From Prolixibacteraceae bacterium (lineage in GTDB: Bacteria; Bacteroidota; Bacteroidia; Bacteroidales; Prolixibacteraceae): a stretch of 64,000 nt of DNA. Numbering within the stretch: position 1 is the first letter of the stretch; each line of letters begins with the position of its first letter. Location of the stretch: the NCBI GenBank assembly GCA_003506435.1, contig DOAQ01000049.1:186001-250000 (forward strand), read 5' to 3'. Position numbers and translations under genes: made by a program. Positions 54,144-63,700 of the stretch are shown here, in pieces. The notes under the pieces were generated by a model, which saw only the letters and a program-made list of their open reading frames with translations, was not told the DNA's origin and did not search any database.

Positions 54144-55094
54144 ATGAGAAAAGAATTATTTTACTTGATTATATTCATCTTCCTAATCAGTGGATGTCAG
54201 GAAGATGCCGTGGATTTTCCATATTTTGACGTTCTTGCGAAAGATTCAACAGAAGTTGTTGTTAAGGCAAAAGAGCCTATAATCTTCGAACTTGAAGGAA
54301 ATCCTGATATGCTTTATTTTTATTCAGGAGAAACCGGGAAAAGGTATGAATACGCTGGCCGGGTTTCAGCTATAGGCATTCCATATTTACAGTTTACTTC
54401 TTATAGAGCAAACGGCAAACAGGAAGGTTCTTTGAGATTAATGATATCGCAGGATTTCCCCGGTATAACAGTCGGAGACGCTGTCGCTACCGTTTCCAAA
54501 ATTAGTTCTGCCACTTGGACTGACATTACAGACAGGGCATTGCTTTCCTCTGGTACAACTATGAATTCAGGAGCCATTGATTTATCTGACTTTGCACAGA
54601 CAGGCAAACCTGTGTTTATAGCATTTAAATATCTGGCTCAGGCAGGTTCTATACAAAACAAATGGACAATCTCTGCTTTGACCGTGAAAAATACATTGCC
54701 CGACGGTACTGTATATACTATTGCAAATACTACAAATACTGCAATCACAAACTATGGCGTTGCAACTGTTTTCAGTCCTGGATGGGTATTCTTTCCTGTA
54801 ATTAATACATATAGTTGGGGCTTATCCTCCAATAACTTAGTCATAACCGGGGCAACATCTGTTAGTTCTGCAACTGATATGTCAGAAGCCTGGGCTATTA
54901 TGGGGCCAGTTGATCTAACTAAAGTAACTCCGGATGTAGGACTATTCCTGAAGGGACTAGATACACGTTTGGAAAATTATTCTTATACCTACAATGTCGC
55001 AGGTACTTATACTGCAACTTTTATTGGAGTGGCAGATAATGTTTATGGGAAAAAAGAGCTTGTTAAACAAGTTAAAATCAAGGTAAATCCTTAA
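54144..55094 (+). CDS. DUF5017-like surface lipoprotein in SusE position
   Basis: Lipoprotein (signal MRKELFYLIIFIF, lipobox ISGCQED) made of an N-terminal Ig/PKD-like domain with FELEGNPDMLYFYSGETGKR, a middle beta-sandwich with TDRALLSSGTTMNSGAIDL, and a C-terminal PKD-like part (YTYNVAGTYTATFIGVADN). This matches DUF5017 proteins, which sit after SusD in many PULs and are presumed extracellular glycan binders comparable to SusE/SusF. ATG 54144 is preferred over the in-frame start at 54117. About 316 residues. Binding is predicted from position and fold, not from known residues. Confidence 0.7.
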   Translation: MRKELFYLIIFIFLISGCQEDAVDFPYFDVLAKDSTEVVVKAKEPIIFELEGNPDMLYFYSGETGKRYEYAGRVSAIGIPYLQFTSYRANGKQEGSLRLMISQDFPGITVGDAVATVSKISSATWTDITDRALLSSGTTMNSGAIDLSDFAQTGKPVFIAFKYLAQAGSIQNKWTISALTVKNTLPDGTVYTIANTTNTAITNYGVATVFSPGWVFFPVINTYSWGLSSNNLVITGATSVSSATDMSEAWAIMGPVDLTKVTPDVGLFLKGLDTRLENYSYTYNVAGTYTATFIGVADNVYGKKELVKQVKIKVNP

Positions 55095-55132
55095 ATGCCA
55101 TTTTTTTAAGATTGTAAAAAAATGTTTTTGAT

Positions 55133-55296
55133 AATGAGGCTGTCTAACAAGTTCTAAAGTCCGCAATTCGCGTCACCCTGCCCCTAAGTTTCGGGGTATT
55201 TCAGGGTCTGATTATTAGAACGATGAGATCCCGAAACAATCCCGATTTTCATCGGGACGGGATGACTCGATCGCAGGCTTTTTAGACAGCCTCATT
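55133..55296 (+). repeat. MITE-like palindromic repeat, copy B
   Basis: 164 bases bounded by near-perfect terminal inverted repeats: AATGAGGCTGTCTAA at 55133-55147 matches the reverse complement of the right end, finishing at 55296. Internal stems include TCCCGAT/ATCGGGA (55240-55257) and a CCCTG..CCCC / GGGG..CAGGG pair at about 55177-55205. It is the inverted counterpart of copy A at 44126-44289. It lies in the 240-base gap after the DUF5017-like gene and has no coding capacity. Confidence 0.8.
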
Positions 55297-55334
55297 ACTT
55301 CTTTTGTTGTTTTGTAAACTAAACGATCTTGAAT

Positions 55335-56234
55335 ATGCTATTAAAGTACAATATTATCAAGTTCATATATTCATTCATTATTCTTTTGGGGTTGTCCCTG
55401 TCTGCCATATCCTGCAATTCTTACAATGGATTATTGCCTCAGGGGAAAAATATTAGAAAAAGTATTTTATCTACATCCGGACTCATTGCTTTTTGGGATT
55501 TTGATTTAAAACAAAATTCTCCAAAAAAATCAGTAGGTGAAATCAGCGTTGAACTTAAAAACGGTACAAACAAAGAAGTTCAGGTCATTAATGAAGGGCC
55601 GGTCTCTGGTTATTCCATTTCTTTAGAAGGTGATAATTATTTATACATTCCGTATGAAGAGACAGGCAAGTTGAACGTTAGAACTAACAACGTGACAGTG
55701 ATTGCCTGGGTAAAATGGGCTGATCAGAACAACTGCTTTATTGCCGGAATGTGGAACGAATACCAGGATGGGGGTAAACGTCAGTATGGTTTATTTGTTT
55801 CACTACCGTATTACAACGGGGCAAGTCAGGTATGTGGACATATATCCCAGACAGGAAAGCCGACAGAACCATTTCCTTTCTCAATCGACTATTCTGCCAG
55901 TAAGCAAATCGTTCCTAAAAACGAGTGGTGTTGTATCGCATTTACCTATGACGGAAGTTGTATTAAGTCGTATTTAAATGGAGAATTTGAATCCCGTGAC
56001 CCGGAGCTAATAAACAATACAAAGGGATTTCCCGGATACCCTGATGGCTTGGTACAATCAAAAAATCCATACTTTTTCCCCAATGGGATAGGAAACAATG
56101 GCTCTGATTTTACTGTCGGCGCAGTATTATTAAAAAGAGGCATGGGTAACTTCTTCAAAGGCTTAATAGGAGGGGTTGCAATATACGACCGGGCGTTGAC
56201 CAATGATGAGATAAAAGAGCTTGCTGTACTTTAA
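55335..56234 (+). CDS. LamG-like (concanavalin A fold) lipoprotein
   Basis: Exported lipoprotein (lipobox LSAISCNSYN near residue 27) with a LamG/laminin-G-like jelly roll: LIAFWDFD, VTVIAWVKWADQNNCFIAGMWNE, WCCIAFTYDGSCIKSYLNGE and GLIGGVAIYDRALTNDEI. No glycosidase catalytic motif is visible, so it is more likely a glycan-binding protein than an enzyme. ATG 55335 is chosen over a TTG at 55329. About 299 residues. It follows the palindromic repeat and precedes the exported oxidoreductase gene by 88 bases. Confidence 0.8.
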   Translation: MLLKYNIIKFIYSFIILLGLSLSAISCNSYNGLLPQGKNIRKSILSTSGLIAFWDFDLKQNSPKKSVGEISVELKNGTNKEVQVINEGPVSGYSISLEGDNYLYIPYEETGKLNVRTNNVTVIAWVKWADQNNCFIAGMWNEYQDGGKRQYGLFVSLPYYNGASQVCGHISQTGKPTEPFPFSIDYSASKQIVPKNEWCCIAFTYDGSCIKSYLNGEFESRDPELINNTKGFPGYPDGLVQSKNPYFFPNGIGNNGSDFTVGAVLLKRGMGNFFKGLIGGVAIYDRALTNDEIKELAVL

Positions 56235-56322
56235 TACTTGTATAGTTTTCGGCGCTTCTATTTTGATGTTCCGGAAAATGGATTTAGAAACATTAATAAT
56301 TTATCAGAAAAATAGTAAACGA

Positions 56323-57660
56323 ATGGTGGAGAAGAAAAAAAACAATGGATTGAGCAGACGTCATTTTTTGGGTTACTCTGCATTGGGATTAACCGGGTTG
56401 ACGATCCTTCCGAGCTGGAAGATGGCCGACGGGAAACGTATCGCCCCAAGCGATATGGTTGTATTGGGTTTTATTGGCGTGGGGCGCCAGGGGGTTTCCG
56501 ATTTCAACAGTTTTTCAGGATGTTCAGGCGTCAGGGTTGCGGCATGTGCTGATGTAGACAAAGTGAAACGGGAGCGTTTTAAAGGAAAAGTAGAAGCATG
56601 GCAGAAGAACTTGGGTATTGCTCCCCGTTGCGACATGTACGAGTTTTACGAAGATCTTCTCGAACGTACCGACATTGATGCAGTCTCTATTGCCACACCC
56701 GACCACTGGCATGCGCTGACCACAATTCATGCCTGTAAATCACAAAAAGATGCGTATGTTCAGAAACCTCTTGCTTTTACTATTCGCGAAGGATTGGAAA
56801 TGGTAAAAGCCGTCCGTGGATATAACCGTGTCTTACAAGTTGGTAGCCAACAGCGCTCGGGCAAAGAATTTCAGCAGGCAATTGCACTGGTACGCAGTGG
56901 CGCTATCGGGCATATCGAAACCATTTACGCCAAGGTTGGCGATCCTCCAAAACTGCTCGATTTGCCGGAACAGGCAATACCTGCTACATTGAACTGGAAT
57001 AAGTGGATGGGGCCGCTGAACGATCCTAAAATACATTATCATCCTGATTTGTGCCCGCCAATTTCACTTGATCCTGTGCAGGACGAGAAACTGTGGGGCG
57101 CATGGCGTTGGTACCGTGAAACCGGGAATGGTTTTACCGCCGACTGGGGGGCGCACATGTTCGACATCGCCCAGGCTGCTATTGGCATGGATGGTTCAGG
57201 TCCATGTGTATTTATTCCCAAAGGATACAATGGGACACAATATCTGACAATGAAGTACCAGAACGGAATCGTAATGACTGAGCAGCCATACCGCAAGGAA
57301 GGGGGACAGGGGATTTGTTTTAATGGGACCAAAGGCTGGCTAAAAGTGGCCCGCGGTTTTATTGAATGCTCCGATCCGTCGTTGCTGAAAAAGGAAGAAA
57401 AGAAGATTGGAGAAGGCCAGTACGAAGTAAGTTCTCCTCACATGCAGAACTTTATTGATGTGGTTCGTTCGCGCAAAAATCCGATTGCTCCGGTAGAAGT
57501 AGGTTGTAGCACTAACACGCTTTGTTGCCTTGGCAATATTGCTACCGAACTGCAACGTCCTGTGAAATGGGATCCGGCAACGTGTAGTTTTATCGACGAT
57601 GCTGAAGCTGCGACCCACAGGTTGTATCATTATCAATACAGAAGGCCTTATTCATTATAA
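56323..57660 (+). CDS. Tat-exported Gfo/Idh/MocA-family oxidoreductase
   Basis: NAD(P)-dependent sugar oxidoreductase sent out of the cytoplasm by a twin-arginine signal (LSRRHFLGYSALGL, Arg12-Arg13). Rossmann motif GFIGVGRQG near 49-57, ATPDHWHALTTIHAC near 125-138, and YVQKPLAFT (147-149), the family's EKP motif with Gln in place of Glu. The C-terminal half has the usual large beta-sheet domain (ADWGAHMFDIAQAA). ATG 56323 (MVEKKKNNG) is preferred over 56221. About 445 residues. With the exported TIM-barrel gene downstream it resembles Bacteroides operons that cleave glycosides through a 3-keto intermediate; that role is inferred. Confidence 0.85.
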   Translation: MVEKKKNNGLSRRHFLGYSALGLTGLTILPSWKMADGKRIAPSDMVVLGFIGVGRQGVSDFNSFSGCSGVRVAACADVDKVKRERFKGKVEAWQKNLGIAPRCDMYEFYEDLLERTDIDAVSIATPDHWHALTTIHACKSQKDAYVQKPLAFTIREGLEMVKAVRGYNRVLQVGSQQRSGKEFQQAIALVRSGAIGHIETIYAKVGDPPKLLDLPEQAIPATLNWNKWMGPLNDPKIHYHPDLCPPISLDPVQDEKLWGAWRWYRETGNGFTADWGAHMFDIAQAAIGMDGSGPCVFIPKGYNGTQYLTMKYQNGIVMTEQPYRKEGGQGICFNGTKGWLKVARGFIECSDPSLLKKEEKKIGEGQYEVSSPHMQNFIDVVRSRKNPIAPVEVGCSTNTLCCLGNIATELQRPVKWDPATCSFIDDAEAATHRLYHYQYRRPYSL

Positions 57661-57815
57661 TAAAGAAATACGATAATTGTTATGAAATAGCCATAAGTGC
57701 AAAAGCTCACACAAAACGAAAATGTACAAATGGCTATTCCATTCCGTTGATAAGCAGATTGAAATACTGATTTTGATACGGGAATTATGGAAAATGACTT
57801 TAAAAATTTATACGA

Positions 57816-58754
57816 ATGAAACAGATAAAATGGACAATGCCCTCAGTGGCAAAGACTACAATAATCATGGTTCTGATTGCCGTCTTTTTCGTTACATCAG
57901 CGATAGCTGCAGGAAAACAAAGTTCAAAGTTCGGAGGCGTTCAGATTGGAGCCATTACATACAGTTTTCGCAGTATGCCCGATCAGTCGTTGCCGGTTAT
58001 ACTGAATTATGCCGTACAGTCGGGCCTGAGTTCGGTTGAGCTGATGGGAAGTGCGGTTGAACAGTTTGCTGGTATTCCTCAAAGTAGCGATTCCAAGATA
58101 TTGGCGCAATGGCGTACATCGGTTTCGATGGATAAGTTCGGAGAAATTCGTAAAATGTTTAACGATAGAGGTGTAAAGATTGATATTCTGAAACTCGGTA
58201 GTCACAATTGGACGGACGGGGAAATCGACTTTGCATTCCGTGCCTGCAAAACACTTGGAGCCCGTGGAATTACCATGGAAGTATCGGAAGAAGCGGCGAA
58301 ACGAATGGCCCCGTTTGCTGAAAAACACAAATTGTATGTGATTTTTCATAACCATGGGCAACCTGGCGATCCGAAATTTAGTTTCGATAAAGTACTTGCT
58401 TACGGTCCGATGCTGATGCTCAATCTCGATGCAGGGCATTATTATGGCGCCACAGGCAAAGATCCATGCGAATTAATTGAACGTTTACACAACCGTATTG
58501 CAAGCATCCACATCAAGGACAAAACCGGGCCCAAAGCAGCCGATCCGAATAAAAATATGCAGTTTGGAAAAGGAGAGACTCCTGTTGTTGAAGTACTGCA
58601 ATTGATACAGAAAAACAAATGGCATATCACCTGCGATGTGGAACTGGAATATAGCATTCCTGAAGGCTCGGATGCAGTAAAGGAAGTTGCCGAATGTGTC
58701 GAATATTGCCGTGCCGCTCTTGTACCCAAAAAGAAAATTAAACGAACTACTTGA
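57816..58754 (+). CDS. Exported xylose-isomerase-like TIM barrel (sugar isomerase/epimerase family)
   Basis: AP-endonuclease-2 / xylose-isomerase-like barrel with an N-terminal hydrophobic export signal (TTIIMVLIAVFFVTSAIAAG). Metal-site candidates include LSSVELMGSAV, FHNHGQPG, LNLDAGHYYG, SIHIKDKTG and CDVELEYS. Length of 312 residues is normal. ATG 57816 follows A-rich sequence. Cytoplasmic relatives are sugar isomerases; exported versions next to Gfo/Idh/MocA oxidoreductases are known from B. thetaiotaomicron loci processing glycosides by oxidation. I saw no DUF1080 gene in the window, which is often the third partner. Confidence 0.82.
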   Translation: MKQIKWTMPSVAKTTIIMVLIAVFFVTSAIAAGKQSSKFGGVQIGAITYSFRSMPDQSLPVILNYAVQSGLSSVELMGSAVEQFAGIPQSSDSKILAQWRTSVSMDKFGEIRKMFNDRGVKIDILKLGSHNWTDGEIDFAFRACKTLGARGITMEVSEEAAKRMAPFAEKHKLYVIFHNHGQPGDPKFSFDKVLAYGPMLMLNLDAGHYYGATGKDPCELIERLHNRIASIHIKDKTGPKAADPNKNMQFGKGETPVVEVLQLIQKNKWHITCDVELEYSIPEGSDAVKEVAECVEYCRAALVPKKKIKRTT

Positions 58755-58852
58755 GAAAACGTAATCCTAACAGCATTATTGGCTTTTGCTATCGAGGAAT
58801 GCAGTACCACAAGATTATCTGAGAAGATATCGAGTGAAGTGATTTTATGTGA

Positions 58853-59023
58853 GTATACGAAAGAGATACAAGCAAGCCCCGTATGTTGGTAATAGGAAAC
58901 TCAATTACACGAAGATACTATTTAGCGATTTCAGCAAAATTGGACGAAAATGGTAACTGTGACCGTTACTGTCCTTCAATAAATATTGGGGATTCTATTT
59001 TTTTCATTGAAAAATCAAATTAA
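58853..59023 (+). pseudogene. Relic of an SGNH/GDSL hydrolase gene
   Basis: The frame from 58853 reads VYERDTSKPRMLVIGNSITR, containing an SGNH block I (GNSIT), and ends at 59023, only about 46 residues after the ATG at 58883. Blocks II to V are missing. Upstream, a different frame encodes SEKISSEVILCEYTKEIQ, perhaps the frameshifted N-terminus. The next intact gene is also an SGNH hydrolase, so this looks like a decayed relative. Confidence 0.5.
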
Positions 59024-59305
59024 CCACATCCTTTTGTTAAAAGAATCCGGTGTCGAATTTGAGGTTGGAAGAAACCAGATTGTAATTGAAAGAAATTGAA
59101 TTGCCAGAAAAATTATGGAAAAAAGCTGCATCCAATTATCTGTTTGTAGGATTAACGAGCCAGAGCTTAAAAAATGTAACAGACATATAGGGGGTGTTCG
59201 TTATAAAAAGAAGGTATTGAATTTTTTGCAAACCAGGTCAGCAACAGAATCTTCGAATTGATTACAAAATACGGTCACAGAGTTTATGCCCTTAAATCTA
59301 AAAAT
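59024..59305. other. Intergenic region, no recognised gene
   Basis: Only short broken reading frames, for example one giving LLLKESGVEFEVGRNQIVIE and one giving LPEKLWKKAASNYLFVG. I do not recognise them. They may be further debris of the relic described just upstream or of another lost gene. No clear promoter or terminator was found. Confidence 0.4.
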
Positions 59306-60712
59306 ATGAAGAATATTATATCAACTTTTATTTGCCTTGCATTTTGCAGTCTGACATTGATGCAAAGTAAACTTGTCTATTCTCAAGATATAGAGAATCC
59401 TATATTTAAAGATGGAGACCGTGTTTGTTTTGTTGGGAACAGTATTACCAATAATGCCCAGTTTTACCATTTTGTGAATCTGTATTATGCTACACGTTAC
59501 CCTAATACCAAAGTTGTTTTTTTCAATTGTGGTATTTCAGGCGATGCTACCCAGGGGGTCATAAACCGTATCCAATGTGATATTTTTGTTCACAATCCTT
59601 CGTGGTCGGTACTTATGATCGGCATGAATGATGTAAATCGGGGGTTATACGCAAAATCCAGACAAAAGGAAGAAGGAATAGAATTCAAAAAGGAGGAAGC
59701 GTTGAAAGTGTACCGAAATAACCTGGAGATAATTGTTCGGGAATTGATCAAAGAAGGGAGGAAACTTATTCTGGAGACACCTTCCATTTATGATCAGACC
59801 AGCTATTTACCAACAGAAAATTTGTTTGGGGTGAACGATGCTTTAAAAAAATGTGCCGATTTTATACAGGTACTGGCAGCTAAGTACAATCTGCCCGTGG
59901 TCGATTATTGGAGCATTTTAAGTCAAATCAATCAAACAATACATGAAAGAGATACTACCGCAACCATCATAGGGAACGATCGTGTTCATCCGGGAACTCC
60001 CGGACATTTTATAATGGCATACGAATTTTTGAAGTCAACAGTTGGCTCAGAGTATGTTTCAAAAATAGTCATAAATAGAGATGCGGCAGAAAGCAGGCAA
60101 AAGAGCATAAACTGTTCAATCAAAAACACGGTATACCGAAAACAGCGTATCAGTTTTGATGTAAAAGAAGAAAGTTTGCCTTTCCCTGTGTCCAACGAGG
60201 CAAAACCAGCATTGGCGATGATTCCTTTTACTGATCATTTTAATAAAGAATTGCTTCAGGTAGCAGACATCCCTGATGGGATTTACCAATTATTTATTGA
60301 CAATGTTCAAATTGGAACTTTTTCTTCTGAAAAATTAGCGGCAGGAATCAATCTTGCTTTATTAGAGAATACTCCACAGTATCAACAAGCCCTAAAAATC
60401 ATGCACCTTTTTGATGAATATCGAAAAGTACAGGCTCAACGCAGAAATATCGCAAATGTCGAAATATACCATCTGCCTGATTCGATGAAGAATACATCTG
60501 TAAATAAACGGGAAGAATACCTTAAAGGCTATCTGGAAAAAAGATACAAGGGAACCAATGCGTACGAATATCATGAAGGTGTTTTCAAATTCTATATTTC
60601 CAATAAACGCATACAAGCGGAAATAGAAAAGAAATTGCCCAAATTGATTGAAACTGTTTATAATTCTAATGTACCGATCTGTCATGCGTTCAGGCTTAAC
60701 AAAATACAATAA
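59306..60712 (+). CDS. Secreted SGNH/GDSL hydrolase (PUL C)
   Basis: Exported esterase-like protein. ATG 59306 (MKNIISTFICLAFCSL) gives a signal peptide; the in-frame start at 59258 is rejected. Blocks: CFVGNSITNN (serine), CGISGDATQG (glycine), MIGMNDVNRG (asparagine) and GNDRVHPGTPGH (aspartate and histidine), so the catalytic set is complete. Residues about 270-468 form an additional C-terminal region of mixed beta and helical segments. About 468 residues. It ends 26 bases before the GH106-like gene, so they are probably co-transcribed and act on the same substrate, for example deacetylating rhamnose-containing chains. Confidence 0.82.
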   Translation: MKNIISTFICLAFCSLTLMQSKLVYSQDIENPIFKDGDRVCFVGNSITNNAQFYHFVNLYYATRYPNTKVVFFNCGISGDATQGVINRIQCDIFVHNPSWSVLMIGMNDVNRGLYAKSRQKEEGIEFKKEEALKVYRNNLEIIVRELIKEGRKLILETPSIYDQTSYLPTENLFGVNDALKKCADFIQVLAAKYNLPVVDYWSILSQINQTIHERDTTATIIGNDRVHPGTPGHFIMAYEFLKSTVGSEYVSKIVINRDAAESRQKSINCSIKNTVYRKQRISFDVKEESLPFPVSNEAKPALAMIPFTDHFNKELLQVADIPDGIYQLFIDNVQIGTFSSEKLAAGINLALLENTPQYQQALKIMHLFDEYRKVQAQRRNIANVEIYHLPDSMKNTSVNKREEYLKGYLEKRYKGTNAYEYHEGVFKFYISNKRIQAEIEKKLPKLIETVYNSNVPICHAFRLNKIQ

Positions 60713-60738
60713 GGGCACAACTAATTAGAAGACAACAA

Positions 60739-63700
60739 ATGAAGAGACGAAAATTTATAGGGGGCATAATTATAGGGACTTTAGGTACTACATTGGATTT
60801 ACATCGAGGGTATTGTGGTGAAGTAAAAAATAGAAAGTTAAACATTGATGAATTAAAATGCGGATTTTTGAATCCCCCAGATTCTGCAAAGCCACACACC
60901 TGGTATCATTGGAGAGAGGGACGAATCAATACTGAGGCAATTACAGCCGAACTAGAGGCGATGAAAAGTATCGGTTTGGGTGGCGTAACACTATTTGCTG
61001 TAGCTTCCTATGGTGAAATAGGACAGAAAATACCCTGTTTAAGTTCAGAATGGCATGATAGAATACGTTTCACGATGCGGGAATGTAAACGGATTGGGTT
61101 ATCATTCAATTTTCAGAACTGCCCAGGATGGAGTCATTCGGGAGGGCCATGGATTACTCCAGATAAGAATATGATGCGAGTTGTTTCGACAAAGCATATG
61201 ATTGATGGAGGATTCACACTTAAGCTGGATGCCCCGCCTTCATGGCCAGATAGTGGCGATATCTATTATCGCGACATTGCTGTACTGGCTTTTCCTACAC
61301 CTATTGGGTACAAAGGCTTATCTTTATTACCTGCATCAAAAGTGACAAGCAATTTCATCATCGGTGATCTAACTTGGTTGAATAAAACCTTAAACAGAGA
61401 TACTGATTTCGCGCAAGTTTCTACTCAGATTATTAATCAAGGAGAATCTGGATGGGTGCAGTTCGAATTTCCAACGGTTGTGACATGTCGTTCTGTAACT
61501 ATTACCGGGTCGCCGAACACAAAACTTCCGGATGAACACAGAGTTGTGATTTTTGCAAGTGATAATGGATTTGATTTCAAAAAAGTAGTTCGACTTTCTT
61601 CATATTTTTCGGTATATCATCGTAAGGAACCTTGTGTCAACCACGCCATTCCGAAGACAAAAGCACGGTTTTTTCGTTTGGTCTGGGAAGGTCCTGCAAA
61701 ACTTTCCTTAAGTCGCATTTTGTTGTCGTCAGAGTCGGTAATATATTCACAAAACAGCAAAACCGGGGAATTGGGACGTACTTTTATAGATGAACCAATT
61801 CTACCTATAGAGATGGATAGTATAGTGCCATTGGATAGTATACTTGATATAACACATCATCTTGACACACAAAACAAGCTGACTTGGACAGCTCCACTTG
61901 GAAAATCATGGACAGTAGTACGCATAGGCTATCGCAGTACTGGAAAGCGAAATGCACCAGCAGCACCAGAAGCCACAGGATTGGAATGTGATAAATTCAA
62001 TCCAGAAGCAGTAGCTCTTCATTTTGATCGCTATGCCGGAGAGATAATTAAGGATGCTGAAGCTGTAGATTTTACGAATTTGGCAGGGATCACATTTGAT
62101 AGTTGGGAAGCAGAATCGCAGAATTGGTCTCCGGTTTTTCGGGATGAATTTCGTAAGCGCCGTGGGTATGATGTATTGAACTATCTTCCTGCATTCACCG
62201 GATTTATCGTTGAAAACCGTGAGCAGACTGATCGTTTTTTACGTGATATACGCCAAACTATGAGCGATCTGGTATCAGAAACGTTTTTTGGAGGAATGAG
62301 AAAACTTGCTCACAAATACGGATTACAAGTACATGCAGAGGCCTGTGGCGGCGGAGGTGCTGAAGCAATGACATCTGATCCGGTTCAACATTATCTCCAT
62401 GCAGATATTCCCATGAACGAGTTTGGTGATCCGCTAAAAGTAGCAGTTTCATCTGCACATATTAAAGGGCAAAGGGTTGTGGCAATTGAAGCTTATACGC
62501 AAGGACGAGCAGATTGGAACAGTCACCCTGCTTTATTAAAACCTCAGGGAGACATGGCCTTGTGTACAGGAGTCACCCGTTTTGTCTTCCATACATATGC
62601 CCACAACCCTGATATAGAGAAGATATACCCCGGTCCCGCTTTTGGCCCTTATGGGTTGGCGTTTTCCCGGGGTGAGACATGGTGGGAGATGGGGCGTGCC
62701 TGGATCGATTACCTGTCTCGTTGCCAGTTTCTGTTACAAACGGGTAAATCAGTCTCCGATGTGCTCTATTTTTATGGAGAGGAGCCTGGCGGACCAATCC
62801 CAATGGTGCTTGAAACCGGATATAGCGAATCGGACAAATGGGCGAAGCTACCGTATGGATTTGATTACGATCTTTTGCCGCCTGAAATTTTAATTAAAGA
62901 TCTTTCGTTTAAGAATGGAAAACTTGTTTTGCCCTCAGGAACAGCCTATCGGCTTCTTGTATTGCGTAACTCAAGTCTGATGACTCCTGAAGCTGCCGAA
63001 AAAATAAAATCTTTAGTAAAAGATGGAGCTATTGTTTTAGGGCCAAAGCCTCAACGTAGTCTAAGCCTGAATAATTATCCACTGTGTGATGAAATCGTAA
63101 AAAAAATAGGGGAAGAAGTTTGGGGCAATTGCGATGGGAAAACCGCTATACGAAATAGCTTTGGAAAAGGTCAGGTATTTTGGGGGATCACACTAAAAGA
63201 AGTACTTAATATTATATCATTATCTCCTGATTTTAGTGTCAGGAATAGCTCTGAAAACAGCAATTTGTTATATATTCATAGACAAGACGAGGATACAGAT
63301 ATTTACTTTATTTCAAATCAATCTGACTCAATTGATTTTGAAGCCGTCTTTCGAGTCGAAGAGAAAAAACCGGAAATATGGAATCCTGTCAATGGATCTA
63401 TTAAGGATACATTGGATTTTTACCAAAAAGATGGCACAACTCATTTAACCTTGCACCTCGATTCGAAAGCGTCTGTGTTTGTCATTTTCCGCAAAACAGT
63501 TTCAAAATATACAACTGGTAAAACTGTAGGCAATAATTCTTTAACGAAACAAAAATCACCAGTAAACGGTCCCTGGGAAGTAAAATTTACTCCGGGCTGG
63601 GGAGCTCCCGAAACTATTGAATTTACTGAACTTGAGGACTGGAGCAAAAGACCGGAGAATGGCATTAAATATTACTCAGGGACAGCCATCTATTCCACTT

